Origin: Catenovulum sp052056295
GTDB lineage: Bacteria > Pseudomonadota > Gammaproteobacteria > Enterobacterales > Alteromonadaceae
DNA length: 64,000 bases
Assembly (NCBI RefSeq): GCF_052056295.1
Contig: NZ_CP182493.1
Location: 3,162,001 to 3,226,000, forward strand
Reading direction: 5' to 3'
A model generated the notes under the pieces. That model saw only the letters and a program-made list of their open reading frames with translations, ran no database searches and was not told where the DNA came from. Position 1 is the stretch's first letter. Each line of letters starts with the position of its first letter. This document shows, piece by piece, positions 16,353 through 24,479 of the stretch. The position numbers and the translations under genes are program-made.

Positions 16353-16856
16353 CTATAATATCCATCCTAAACTTAACCAAGCGCTGACCATTCCAAGTAA
16401 CGCGCCTGCTAAAATATCTGTCGGGAAATGCACACCTAAAAGTACGCGAGATAAACCAACCATTGAAGCCCAACTGTAGGCTAATAATGTGAAGCTTGGG
16501 TAAAATGCGCTGATTAAGGTTGCCATTAAAAAAGCGGCTGCTGTGTGGCCTGAAGGCAAACTAAATTTATCGCTTGGCTCTATATGGGCTGACACCAATA
16601 AGTCACTTGGGCGTGTGCGTTTAAAGGCTTTTTTCAGCATAAAGTACGACGGCAGCTCCATTAAAAATGCAACTAAACCTACGGCTAAAAACCAAATACC
16701 TTCTTGTTCTAACAAGGCTAAAATAATGGCTAATGCAATATAAAAGTGTCCGTCACCGGTTTTAGAAATTAGGCGCACCCATTTCATATCGCGATTGTGC
16801 GTGTGCGAGAATATCCAGCCGAATAATTGTTGGTCTTTTTGGGTAATGATGTTCAT
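16353..16856 (-). CDS. PAP2-family membrane phosphatase
   Basis: The 167-residue integral membrane protein carries the three phosphatase motifs of the type 2 phosphatidic acid phosphatase family: KKAFKRTRPSD (K-x6-RP, around residue 85), PSGHTAAAF (around residue 105) and RVLLGVHFPTDILAG (around residue 140). There are about five hydrophobic helices. Members dephosphorylate undecaprenyl pyrophosphate, phosphatidylglycerol phosphate or lipid A. It is the first gene of a two-gene unit with the MJ1255-type glycosyltransferase 4 bases downstream. Two further PAP2 genes occur at 31158 and 33424 in this window, so the specificities probably differ. Confidence 0.9.
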   Translation of the reverse strand: MNIITQKDQQLFGWIFSHTHNRDMKWVRLISKTGDGHFYIALAIILALLEQEGIWFLAVGLVAFLMELPSYFMLKKAFKRTRPSDLLVSAHIEPSDKFSLPSGHTAAAFLMATLISAFYPSFTLLAYSWASMVGLSRVLLGVHFPTDILAGALLGMVSAWLSLGWIL

Positions 16857-16980
16857 AACACAGTGCCTAAATATTGTACTTTACTTGGCAAATATTATGA
16901 TTTTTGTGTGACCTTATTTTGAACCAAATTGGTCAAAAATGTGACAGTGGTACTTGTTGATTTTTAACTGACTTTTTACA

Positions 16981-17010
16981 TTGGATCTCACCCTATGTGC
17001 TGTTTATAAT
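16981..17010 (+). promoter_or_regulatory. Probable sigma-70 promoter of rraA
   Basis: TTGGAT (16981-16986) and a perfect TATAAT (17005-17010) are separated by 18 bases. The -10 box is 34 bases before the rraA start. Confidence 0.6.
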
Positions 17011-17044
17011 AGACGAAATTTCTTTTCCAATAAGGTAGTTAACC

Positions 17045-17545
17045 ATGGAATTCAGTACCTCTTTATTATGCGACACCTACACAGATATGATTGATGTTGT
17101 TGAGCCAATTTTTAGCTCTTACGGCGGCATTACTAGCTTTTATGGTGTTATCACTACAGTTAAGTGTTTTGAGCATAATGGCCTTATTCGCCAAGTATTG
17201 TCGGAAGATGGCAGTGGTAAAGTGTTATTGGTTGACGGTGGTGGCTCAAAACGCCGTGCGTTAATTGATGCTGAATTGGCTGAGTTAGCCGTTGCAAATA
17301 ATTGGGAAGGTTTAATTGTTTATGGCGCAGTGCGCGACGTAGATGAACTAGAAGAAATTGATTTAGGTATTCAAGCCATTGCATCTATTCCTGTTGGCGC
17401 TGATGATGAAGAAAGTGGCGAAGTAGACGCGGCAGTTAATTTTGCCAGCGTAACCTTTTTACCTGAAGATTATGTTTATGCCGACACCACAGGCATTATT
17501 TTATCTCCTGAGCCACTTGAGCTCGATGATTTAGTAGAAGAGTAA
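17045..17545 (+). CDS. rraA: Regulator of RNase E activity A
   Basis: The 166-residue protein matches RraA, a ring-shaped trimer that binds RNase E and the degradosome helicases and slows mRNA decay. Characteristic stretches are STSLLCDTYTDMIDVVEP at the start, FYGVITTVKCFEHNGLIRQVL, VDGGGSKRRALIDAELAELA and WEGLIVYGAVRDVDEL. The last resembles the glycine-rich pocket region of the related aldolases; RraA itself has no known catalysis. Length is close to the E. coli protein (161) with a slightly longer acidic tail. The start ATG at 17045 is preceded by AAGGTAG. It is monocistronic; the tRNA-Arg gene follows on the opposite strand. Confidence 0.93.
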   Translation: MEFSTSLLCDTYTDMIDVVEPIFSSYGGITSFYGVITTVKCFEHNGLIRQVLSEDGSGKVLLVDGGGSKRRALIDAELAELAVANNWEGLIVYGAVRDVDELEEIDLGIQAIASIPVGADDEESGEVDAAVNFASVTFLPEDYVYADTTGIILSPEPLELDDLVEE

Positions 17546-17554
17546 AGAACCAAA

Positions 17555-17630
17555 TGGCAGCCCCACCAGGACTCGAACCTGGATCGGTCGCTTAGGAGGC
17601 AACTGTTCTATCCTGTTGAACTATAGGGCC
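17555..17630 (-). tRNA. tRNA-Arg (anticodon CCT)
   Basis: The reverse strand folds into a full cloverleaf of 76 bases with an encoded CCA end. The acceptor stem GGCCCTA pairs with TGGGGCT (two G-U pairs). The anticodon stem GTTGC/GCGAC encloses the loop CTCCTAA, giving anticodon CCT, which reads AGG. The T-arm contains GGTTCGAGTCC. It is convergent with rraA. Confidence 0.95.
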
Positions 17631-17644
17631 ATTTTGTGCCCTTT

Positions 17645-17672
17645 AGTATACTTATTTTTCCACTGTGTTGAA
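17645..17672 (-). promoter_or_regulatory. Probable promoter of tRNA-Arg
   Basis: On the minus strand TTCAAC (17667-17672) and TATACT (17645-17650) are separated by 16 bases, and the -10 box is about 15 bases before the mature tRNA 5' end. Confidence 0.55.
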
Positions 17673-17713
17673 CCCATTGTTTAGCAAACTAAAAGAGATT
17701 TTTCGGTATATTT

Positions 17714-17769
17714 GTTAGCTATACGGCTAACTTCGTTCTTTTTATTGTAATGTTAGCTATATGGCTAAT
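17714..17769. promoter_or_regulatory. Pair of 18-bp palindromes upstream of trpS, likely operators
   Basis: GTTAGCTATACGGCTAAC (17714-17731) and GTTAGCTATATGGCTAAT (17752-17769) are near-identical inverted repeats with half-site GTTAGC, 38 bp apart centre to centre. They lie 114-169 bases before the trpS start and outside the tRNA promoter. Two copies of one palindrome suggest a dimeric repressor or activator. They do not match the TrpR operator. The regulator is unknown. Confidence 0.55.
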
Positions 17770-17882
17770 GTGGTGGGTCTAAAAAATTATCGGCATGACC
17801 CAAAGAAAAAATTTAATTGATAGGTATAATGCCTTTCATAACTTGCAAATTTCAGAACAAGATTCAGATTATAGAGGAAAAT

Positions 17883-18893
17883 ATGACTAAACCTGTGGTT
17901 TTAAGTGGTGCGCAGCCAAGTGGTGAGCTGACTATTGGTAATTACATGGGCGCTTTACGTCAATGGGTTAACATGCAAGGTGAATACGATTGTTTGTTCT
18001 CAATTGTAGATTTACACGCTATCACAGTGCGCCAAGAGCCAGAAAAGTTACGTAACGCTTGTTTAGATGGTTTAGCTTTATATTTGGCCTGCGGAATTGA
18101 CCCTGATAAAAGCACTATTTTTGTTCAGTCGCATGTTCCTCAGCATACTCAATTAGGTTGGGCGCTTAATTGTTATACCCAAATGGGTGAGCTGAATCGT
18201 ATGACTCAGTTTAAAGATAAGTCAGCTAAAAATGAAAATAACATCAACGCTGGTTTGTTTACTTATCCAATTTTAATGGCGGCGGATATTTTATTGTATC
18301 AAGCTGACCAAGTGCCAGTGGGTAATGACCAAAAGCAACATTTAGAGTTAAGCCGTGATATCGCTACTCGTTTTAATAACGCCTATGGTGATGTATTTAA
18401 GGTGCCTGAGCCTTATATTCCTGAAACCGGCGCGCGTATTATGAGTTTGTTAGAGCCGACGAAAAAAATGTCTAAGTCGGATGATAATCCGGGTAATTTT
18501 GTTGGTTTATTAGAAGATCCGAAAAAAATCACTAAAAAAATTAAACGTGCGGTCACTGATTCAGATGAACAAGCGCGCATTTATTTTGATGTAGAAGAAA
18601 AAGCCGGTGTGTCTAATTTATTAACTTTGTTGTCGTGTGCAACCGGTAAGAGCATTGAAGCTTTAGTCCCTGAATATGAAGACAAAATGTATGGTCATTT
18701 AAAGAAAGACACTGCTGAAGCTGTTGTGGCTTTATTAGAGCCTATCCAAACAAGATTCGCTGAAATGCGTAGTGAACAAGATTTCTTAAACAAGGTGATG
18801 GCGCAAGGTGCTGAGCGTGCGTCAGAACGTGCGCAAGTTATGGTTGATAAAGTTTACGAAGCTATCGGATTTATAGCAAAACCTAAAATCTAG
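17883..18893 (+). CDS. trpS: Tryptophanyl-tRNA synthetase
   Basis: The 336-residue protein follows E. coli TrpS almost throughout and charges tRNA-Trp. The class I signatures are visible: the HIGH-like TIGN in GAQPSGELTIGNYMG (residues 9-23) and KMSKSDD near residue 195. The ATG at 17883 is chosen because it gives the family N-terminus MTKPVVLSGAQPSG and has GAGGAAA 6 bases upstream; the longer in-frame start at 17817 adds unrelated residues. The leader contains two palindromes that probably act as operators. In E. coli trpS is at the end of the dam operon; here it is monocistronic. Confidence 0.97.
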   Translation: MTKPVVLSGAQPSGELTIGNYMGALRQWVNMQGEYDCLFSIVDLHAITVRQEPEKLRNACLDGLALYLACGIDPDKSTIFVQSHVPQHTQLGWALNCYTQMGELNRMTQFKDKSAKNENNINAGLFTYPILMAADILLYQADQVPVGNDQKQHLELSRDIATRFNNAYGDVFKVPEPYIPETGARIMSLLEPTKKMSKSDDNPGNFVGLLEDPKKITKKIKRAVTDSDEQARIYFDVEEKAGVSNLLTLLSCATGKSIEALVPEYEDKMYGHLKKDTAEAVVALLEPIQTRFAEMRSEQDFLNKVMAQGAERASERAQVMVDKVYEAIGFIAKPKI

Positions 18894-18910
18894 TCTACGC
18901 TTTAAATTAA

Positions 18911-18931
18911 GCCACCCCACAAGTGGGTGGC
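18911..18931 (+). terminator. Hairpin after trpS
   Basis: A 7-bp G+C-rich stem (GCCACCC / GGGTGGC) with a 7-base loop begins 17 bases after the trpS stop. No real T-tract follows, so termination would be weak or Rho-assisted. Confidence 0.5.
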
Positions 18932-18955
18932 GTGATTAATTTATAGAGCGCCCAT

Positions 18956-20245
18956 ATGTTAGCAAAACCCTTGTCGATAGGCTTTATTGCCACACTTTTT
19001 CTTTTATTATTTGCAAACTGTAGCTACGCCAAAGACAAAACTCATATTTCTGGGTTTGGCTCTATTGTTGGTTATCAGGCAGACGGTCGGGATTTGGGTT
19101 TTCGTTCTAATATTTCTTCTTCGCGACAAGGACGAAGCGGTGATATTGAGCTTCTAGAGCTTAGTTTGGTAGGACTACAAGTTAATTATCAAATCAACTC
19201 GAAGTGGGAGTTAGTCACTCAAGCTGTTGTTCGCCACGAACAAATTGAGGACTTAACCGATAGAATAAAACTAGCTACGATAAATTATACCCCCAATGCT
19301 GAATGGCTGATAAGACTAGGCCGCTTTTTTCCTAAAATCTACTTATTGAGTGATACTCGGTATATAGGTTATGCACAAGATACTGCTTACCCTGTTGTTG
19401 ATTTTTATGCACAAATTCCGCTAGCCAGTTTGGATGGTGTTGATATTGGTTATCAAACTCGCGCTGGAAAATTCTTATTTACCGCTAATGCATATTCGGG
19501 AACATCTGAGGTGTGGGCCGATATTGATGGCTCCAATGTCAAAACGCCTTTGAAAGATATACATGGGGTAAATTTTGGCGTTGAATTTGGCAATTGGTTG
19601 TTTAGAGCTGGTTATACAGTGGCAACGCACGACGGCTTTGATACGGATACTGAAGTTGAAATGTTATTAAACTTGCTGGCGTCCCCTCCACCGGCTTTAG
19701 GTATTCCTGGCTGGCCTGGCGCACAAGATATGTTACAGGCTTATCGGATTAAAAATACCGATTTTTCGTATTCATCATTAGCTTTTGAGTACAGTGAGAT
19801 TGATAGCTATTGGCGAGGTGAGTTAGGCAAGTTAGCAACAGATTCGTTTTTGGCGCCTGACAGTGTGGCGGGTTATATTCAATACACAAAAAGGGTGGGT
19901 AAAGTATCACCATTTGTTATTGTTTCAGCTATTGATACGAAAAAAGGTTATACACCAAGGGATTTACCACCGCCAGAATTGTTACACGCACTATCAGTTG
20001 CATTGCAACAAGATTTAACTCAACCTTTCCACCTTTTGCGTAATTCTCTTAATATTGGCTATAAACAGCATAGCCTTATCGGCGGTGTGCGTATTGATTG
20101 GGACGAGCAAATTGCCATTAAAGCTCAGTATGAACGTAAGTGGGTTGGAGATGGCGGCGCAGGCTTGTGGCAGAGAGACCCTCTAGCACCTATTCCAGAC
20201 CGAGTCGCAAATATTATGACGCTCGGTATTGATTGGGTGTTTTAA
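18956..20245 (+). CDS. Porin-like outer-membrane beta-barrel protein
   Basis: The 429-residue protein has a signal peptide (residues 1-25, FANCSYAKD). It continues with ISGFGSIVGYQADGRDLGFR and the pattern of alternating strands and Asp/Asn turns typical of porins. It ends TLGIDWVF with the C-terminal Phe used by the barrel assembly machine. I do not recognise a named family; it resembles the oxyanion-type porins that are linked to periplasmic binding proteins. Its stop precedes the next start by a single base, so it is translationally coupled to the small binding-protein-like gene. A cysteine in the signal region (FANC) could be a lipobox but the following SYAK looks more like a signal peptidase I site. 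Confidence 0.65.
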   Translation: MLAKPLSIGFIATLFLLLFANCSYAKDKTHISGFGSIVGYQADGRDLGFRSNISSSRQGRSGDIELLELSLVGLQVNYQINSKWELVTQAVVRHEQIEDLTDRIKLATINYTPNAEWLIRLGRFFPKIYLLSDTRYIGYAQDTAYPVVDFYAQIPLASLDGVDIGYQTRAGKFLFTANAYSGTSEVWADIDGSNVKTPLKDIHGVNFGVEFGNWLFRAGYTVATHDGFDTDTEVEMLLNLLASPPPALGIPGWPGAQDMLQAYRIKNTDFSYSSLAFEYSEIDSYWRGELGKLATDSFLAPDSVAGYIQYTKRVGKVSPFVIVSAIDTKKGYTPRDLPPPELLHALSVALQQDLTQPFHLLRNSLNIGYKQHSLIGGVRIDWDEQIAIKAQYERKWVGDGGAGLWQRDPLAPIPDRVANIMTLGIDWVF

Positions 20246-20246
20246 T

Positions 20247-20672
20247 ATGAAAAAATTCACCCAAAAAGTATTAGCCGCGACCATATTTTTGTCTTGTAGT
20301 TATAGTGCTGCTGCTGAGTTGGTTATTGTGGTTAACAAAGAAAACCCTATAGACGAACTTAGTTTAACCAATGTTGTTGATATATACACAGGCCGTTATA
20401 TGGCTTTTCCGAATGGCATTACTGCCGAGCCCGTTGATTTACCCAATGAATCTAGCGAAAAAGCGAACTTCTATTATCAGGCTACTGGTTTGTCACTGGC
20501 GAAAATTAATAGTTATTGGGCAAGGCTTAAATTTACCGGGCGTTATTTGCCTCCCATCCAATTAGAAACAGCTGAGAATGCTCTGACGTATGTGCAAAAA
20601 AACACGAATGCAGTTGCTTATATTGATGAAAAATACGTAACAGATAATGTGAAAGTTGTTTATCGTTTTTAA
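20247..20672 (+). CDS. Small periplasmic PstS-like binding-domain protein
   Basis: The 141-residue protein has a signal peptide (MKKFTQKVLAATIFLSCSYSAAAE). Its mature part reads LVIVVNKENPIDELSLTNVVDIYTGRYMAFPNG and later TAENALTYVQKNTNAVAYID. This is the pattern of short phosphate ABC-type substrate-binding domain proteins (PBP-like superfamily), truncated relative to full PstS. It is one base downstream of the porin-like gene and convergent with a membrane diguanylate cyclase whose stop is 16 bases away. No transporter genes are nearby, so it may present a ligand to a sensor instead of feeding an importer; that is inference. The ATG at 20247 is preferred over an upstream frame inside the porin gene. 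Confidence 0.75.
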   Translation: MKKFTQKVLAATIFLSCSYSAAAELVIVVNKENPIDELSLTNVVDIYTGRYMAFPNGITAEPVDLPNESSEKANFYYQATGLSLAKINSYWARLKFTGRYLPPIQLETAENALTYVQKNTNAVAYIDEKYVTDNVKVVYRF

Positions 20673-20687
20673 TTATTGGCTGTGGTT

Positions 20688-22259
20688 TTAGTCTTGCCAC
20701 TGATAGATGGCGTAAGCATTTTTGCCTTGTTTTTTAACTTGGTACATGGCGTGGTCGGCATGATCAAATAACTTGTCGAAGTCTTTGCCTGATTTGGGAT
20801 ACAAGGCCGCGCCGATACTGCTGCCAATGTAAGCTGTATTGGTATCATCCAATGGAATTGGAACAGCAGTCGCTTGCACTAGTTTTTCCGCAATTATTTC
20901 TACTTCAGTGCGATTAACATTGGTTAATACAATTAAAAACTCATCACCACCCCAACGGCAAACAATATCTGACTTACGTGTGAGTTTGCGATACCTATTT
21001 GCCACTTCTATTAATACTGTGTCTCCTGCATCGTGACCAAATGTGTCGTTAACGGCTTTGAAACCGTCTAAGTCTACTAGCAACAATGCAAATTCTGGTG
21101 TCAGCTCGCTTGAGTCGAGAATTTTTTCAATCATACGTCTAGCAGAACGACGATTTTTAAGGTGGGTCAGGGTGTCGTGATCTGCTTCAAATTCAGTTAA
21201 TAACAGTTTTTGTCTCGCTTCGGTAATGTCGCTGATAATCACGAAAATATTTATTTCACCAAACATATTTTCAGCTTTGTTGTAGGTGAGGTTAAACCAT
21301 TGTGCTTCCATGTCGGTGTCGCTGGGTTTTCTCACTTCTATTTCGATTGTTTGTGAAGTATTTAGCTTGGGGAAGTCGAGAATTTTTTGCTTAATTTCGT
21401 CTACTTCAAAAGATATCTTTTCTAGCCAGTTATGGTCGTAAACAACTTCATGTTGACCACTGTTTTTTAACCATAACTCTTTAAATTTAGGGTTAACCGA
21501 TAATAAATTAAGTTTTTCATCTGTCACTACCAGTGCATTGGTAGAAATGTCACAAATCATTTTAAAGTTGCTTGCAAGCTTTTCTTTTTGCGTAGACAAA
21601 TTGCGTTCGTGTTGCAAGCGTTCGTCTAGCTTAGCAAGCATTTTGTTGACTATGCTGCGAATGAGTCCAAGTTCGTCGTTGCGAGATTGCTTTTTTAGCC
21701 TGTCAGTTTCTTCGTGGCTAAAATCTATATTTTCTAGTTCGTCAGCAAGCATGGCGATAGGGTGTGATACCAACAAATAGGTTGTAAATAAGGTACAAAG
21801 CGCAATGATAAATACTATGGTAAAAATATTAATTATGGTGCTGGTTACTTGGGTTAATACTTTCTCTTTAACAAAGTTAATATTCTTGTAAATTAGCAGG
21901 TTGCCTATTTTTTCGTTGGCATTAAAAGGTGAATACAAAGGCTCGGAATGTAATTGGTTTTGGTCGCAATGAATGCCCCGTGCTTGTTTGAGTTTAGGGC
22001 TGGTAATGTCGGCACATTCAACCACTGCATTTTTTAATAAACCGGAAATAACGTCGTTGGCTAAAGGTTCGTCATTTAAATAAGCTGCAGCTGCGGCTGT
22101 GTTGTACACAGTTGCTGCTAGTGATTTGATGGTTTGGTCAGCCTCTTGCTGACTGCTTTTTAAGATATGCGAATACGACAGCAAAGATATGAGTATGCTG
22201 GAAACAATTGCTACTAGGGCTACAAGTAGGGTTAGTTTTATGTTTATTTTCATACTCAT
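20688..22259 (-). CDS. Membrane diguanylate cyclase with periplasmic sensor, HAMP and PAS
   Basis: The 523-residue protein should make cyclic di-GMP. A first membrane helix (about 8-28) is followed by a periplasmic domain (30-135) containing AAAAAYLNDEPLANDVISGLLKN, similar to CHASE8-type sensor regions. A second helix (about 140-168) leads to a HAMP segment and a coiled coil (about 195-225). A PAS-like domain (230-345) and the GGDEF domain (about 360-523) follow. The catalytic WGGDEF is intact and the inhibitory I-site RKSD lies five residues before it. It faces the porin and binding-protein genes tail to tail. The periplasmic sensor next to a periplasmic binding protein suggests ligand-controlled signalling, which remains inference. 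Confidence 0.9.
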   Translation of the reverse strand: MSMKINIKLTLLVALVAIVSSILISLLSYSHILKSSQQEADQTIKSLAATVYNTAAAAAYLNDEPLANDVISGLLKNAVVECADITSPKLKQARGIHCDQNQLHSEPLYSPFNANEKIGNLLIYKNINFVKEKVLTQVTSTIINIFTIVFIIALCTLFTTYLLVSHPIAMLADELENIDFSHEETDRLKKQSRNDELGLIRSIVNKMLAKLDERLQHERNLSTQKEKLASNFKMICDISTNALVVTDEKLNLLSVNPKFKELWLKNSGQHEVVYDHNWLEKISFEVDEIKQKILDFPKLNTSQTIEIEVRKPSDTDMEAQWFNLTYNKAENMFGEINIFVIISDITEARQKLLLTEFEADHDTLTHLKNRRSARRMIEKILDSSELTPEFALLLVDLDGFKAVNDTFGHDAGDTVLIEVANRYRKLTRKSDIVCRWGGDEFLIVLTNVNRTEVEIIAEKLVQATAVPIPLDDTNTAYIGSSIGAALYPKSGKDFDKLFDHADHAMYQVKKQGKNAYAIYQWQD

Positions 22260-22347
22260 GATACAGCTTTACAGGTTACCTTAGCTTTATATACACTTGG
22301 CATGTATTTAATATAGCCTAATTCAAAAAATAGCGGAGTTAAATTTG

Positions 22348-22440
22348 ATGGAATTTATTCAGGTATTAAATAGAAAAGCTGTTCATTTTGTTAGTTTATT
22401 TTTATTGATTGTTCTTTCTTTGGATTACTCTGCTTGCTAA
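22348..22440 (+). CDS. Possible 30-residue hydrophobic small protein
   Basis: A short frame (MEFIQVLNRKAVHFVSLFLL and 10 more residues, ending SAC) would give a single membrane helix. A GGAG element lies 9 bases before the ATG. It sits in the 258-base gap between the divergently and convergently arranged neighbours. There is no family match that I can see and no promoter assigned. It may be chance, because the region is T-rich and such frames read as hydrophobic. Confidence 0.25.
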   Translation: MEFIQVLNRKAVHFVSLFLLIVLSLDYSAC

Positions 22441-22451
22441 AAATATGCTTT

Positions 22452-22483
22452 TGCCCTTGTGCTAATTATCGGCAACAAGGGCA
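22452..22483 (-). terminator. Terminator hairpin of the opp-peptidase operon
   Basis: A 9-bp stem (TGCCCTTGT / ACAAGGGCA) with a 14-base loop lies 35 bases after the peptidase stop. On the minus strand it is followed by AAAGCATATTTTT. Confidence 0.65.
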
Positions 22484-22517
22484 TGTTGGTGATTTAATAC
22501 CAACAGCAATACCTTTC

Positions 22518-24452
22518 CTACTTAGCTAAAATTCGTTCCATTTCGTCCATTATATTGTTCATACGCTTGACCAAAGCTCGGTAAGGTTCGGCTGTCGCCA
22601 TATCTACCCCAGCAGTTTTCATCAAATCATACGGATAATCAGAACCGCCTGCTTTTAGCATATCAATATAGGCATCTCGCGCATGGATATCACCATGACC
22701 AATTTTTTCAGCTAGGCCTGCTGCGGCTGCAATTGAAGTCGCATATTGGAACACATAAAAATCGTAGTAGAAATGTGGAATATATGCCCATTCCATTGCG
22801 TAGGCATCGTCAATTGTCATTACGCCTTGGTCATGGCCGTGATAACGCTTCAACAGCTCTAGGTACATTTCAGACAATTTAGCTCCGGTTAAGATTTCAC
22901 CCGCTTCGGCTGCATCATTAATTTTAAGCTCAAACTCTGCAAACATGGTTTGGCGGAAAAAAGTACCACGTAGTGCTTCTAATCCTATGCCTAAATAGTA
23001 AAGCTTTTCTTGGTCGGTTTGTGCTTCGCTGATCACCATATCTTCCAATAGCATTTCATTCATAATTGAGGCTGTTTCTGCAATAAAGGTTGCGTAACCA
23101 GCTGTTTCCCATGGTTGGGTTTTATTACTCAATACAGAATGCACCGCATGCCCATATTCGTGTGCAAAGGTTGACGCACTCTGGAAATCATCATTATGGT
23201 TTAATAATACATAAGGGTGAATATCATAAGCTGCGCCAAACATGTATGCACCCGAGCGTTTACCTTCTTGTGGGTAAACATGCATCCAACGTCCTTCTAC
23301 ACCTTTATCGTATGCTGCTAAAAACTCTGATCCTAGCGGTTTTAGTGCTCGGCGTGTAATGGTAATTGAGTCTTCAATGCTATAAGTTTTGTCTAATTCT
23401 ACCAATGGTGGGTAAATGTCAAAGTAACGCATATCATCTTCGATATTCAACATGCGTTTTCGCAACTTAAAGTAACGGTGCAAGGTTGGTAAAGCATCAT
23501 TTACTTCTTTAATTAGTGTGCGGTAAACCGTTTCTGGCATATTGTCACCAAACAAGGCTCGGCTGACTGAGGTCTCGTGGTTACGCACTTGCGTATGAAA
23601 TACTAAACCTTGAATATGCGAGTTTAGAATACTACCAAGTGTGGCTTCATAGTCTTTCCACGTACCCCAGAAAGTTTCAAAAACTTTTTGTCTGTCTTCA
23701 CGTGAGCTAGCTTGGCGCAATTTTGAGTAACCAGCTTGATTTAGTAACTGGGTTTCACCTGTGCTTAGCGTGATTTCTGGCCAAGGTAAGTTAGCATTGG
23801 CGAGCACTGAGTAAATAGAATTTGGTGCACTGGTTAGTTTGCCTGTTTTGGCCAGTACAGCTTCGACTTCTTGGCTTAAAGTATGTGGGCTATTACGGAG
23901 AGTATTCTCTAATGAGTGCTGGTGTACTTTAAGTCTTGGCTCTTGCTTAAGAAATTGGCGGATTTTCTTTTCACCAATTGCCAGTATTTCAGGGCTATAC
24001 CAACTTACTGCTGCTGAAAGATCGCTGAGTAAAGCTTTAGCTAGTTGTCGGCGTTCTTCATTTTCTGCAACTTTTAGATTTTCATCGGCTTTTAATGTTG
24101 CGTATACCAATAAGCGCACGGCATCTTTATAAACAGCAGATATTTCATTGCTCGCAATCAGTAAAGATTGAGCATTTTTACCTAAGCTGCCTTGTAGCGC
24201 CTTGAGTTTATCTATCTCGCCTTTAGTTTTACTGTGATTTTGTTGCCATTGTTCATCGCTAGCGTATAAATCTGTTAAGTCCCATATATATTTTTCATCT
24301 ACTACTTTGGCTGATTTTTCTTTTTTGGCCGCCGAGATGGTTTGTTGGTTCGCTGGTTCACTTGCGCTTTCGGAACCTGAAAGCGCACTTGTTTGCGAAC
24401 AAGCGGTTAATAAGTTGGCGCTGATAATTAAACTAAGTAGCTTAAGTTTCAT
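22518..24452 (-). CDS. Lipoprotein M3-family oligoendopeptidase F (PepF-like)
   Basis: The 644-residue zinc metallopeptidase has the thermolysin-like motif HEYGH at residues 431-435 and a third ligand Glu at about 459 in TFIAETASIMNE. This and the YHGHDQG and YDFYVFQYATS blocks place it in the M3 oligoendopeptidase F family, which cleaves short peptides. The start at 24452 is chosen because AAGGAA is 9 bases upstream; an ATG three codons earlier is too close to it. The N-terminus MKLKLLSLIISANLLTAC is a lipobox signal, so the enzyme is probably anchored in the periplasm, unlike cytoplasmic PepF. It is the last gene after an oligopeptide ABC importer, suggesting it trims peptides before uptake. 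Confidence 0.92.
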   Translation of the reverse strand: MKLKLLSLIISANLLTACSQTSALSGSESASEPANQQTISAAKKEKSAKVVDEKYIWDLTDLYASDEQWQQNHSKTKGEIDKLKALQGSLGKNAQSLLIASNEISAVYKDAVRLLVYATLKADENLKVAENEERRQLAKALLSDLSAAVSWYSPEILAIGEKKIRQFLKQEPRLKVHQHSLENTLRNSPHTLSQEVEAVLAKTGKLTSAPNSIYSVLANANLPWPEITLSTGETQLLNQAGYSKLRQASSREDRQKVFETFWGTWKDYEATLGSILNSHIQGLVFHTQVRNHETSVSRALFGDNMPETVYRTLIKEVNDALPTLHRYFKLRKRMLNIEDDMRYFDIYPPLVELDKTYSIEDSITITRRALKPLGSEFLAAYDKGVEGRWMHVYPQEGKRSGAYMFGAAYDIHPYVLLNHNDDFQSASTFAHEYGHAVHSVLSNKTQPWETAGYATFIAETASIMNEMLLEDMVISEAQTDQEKLYYLGIGLEALRGTFFRQTMFAEFELKINDAAEAGEILTGAKLSEMYLELLKRYHGHDQGVMTIDDAYAMEWAYIPHFYYDFYVFQYATSIAAAAGLAEKIGHGDIHARDAYIDMLKAGGSDYPYDLMKTAGVDMATAEPYRALVKRMNNIMDEMERILAK

Positions 24453-24479
24453 TGTTATCATTTCCTTGTATTTTGTTTG

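Noticed and set aside
17714..17769. The trpS palindromes as TrpR boxes
   Set aside because: They lack the central ACTAGTTAACTAGT-like core of TrpR operators.
17817..17882. Upstream start of trpS
   Set aside because: Adds residues not found in TrpS; the GAGGAAA site and E. coli N-terminus favour 17883.
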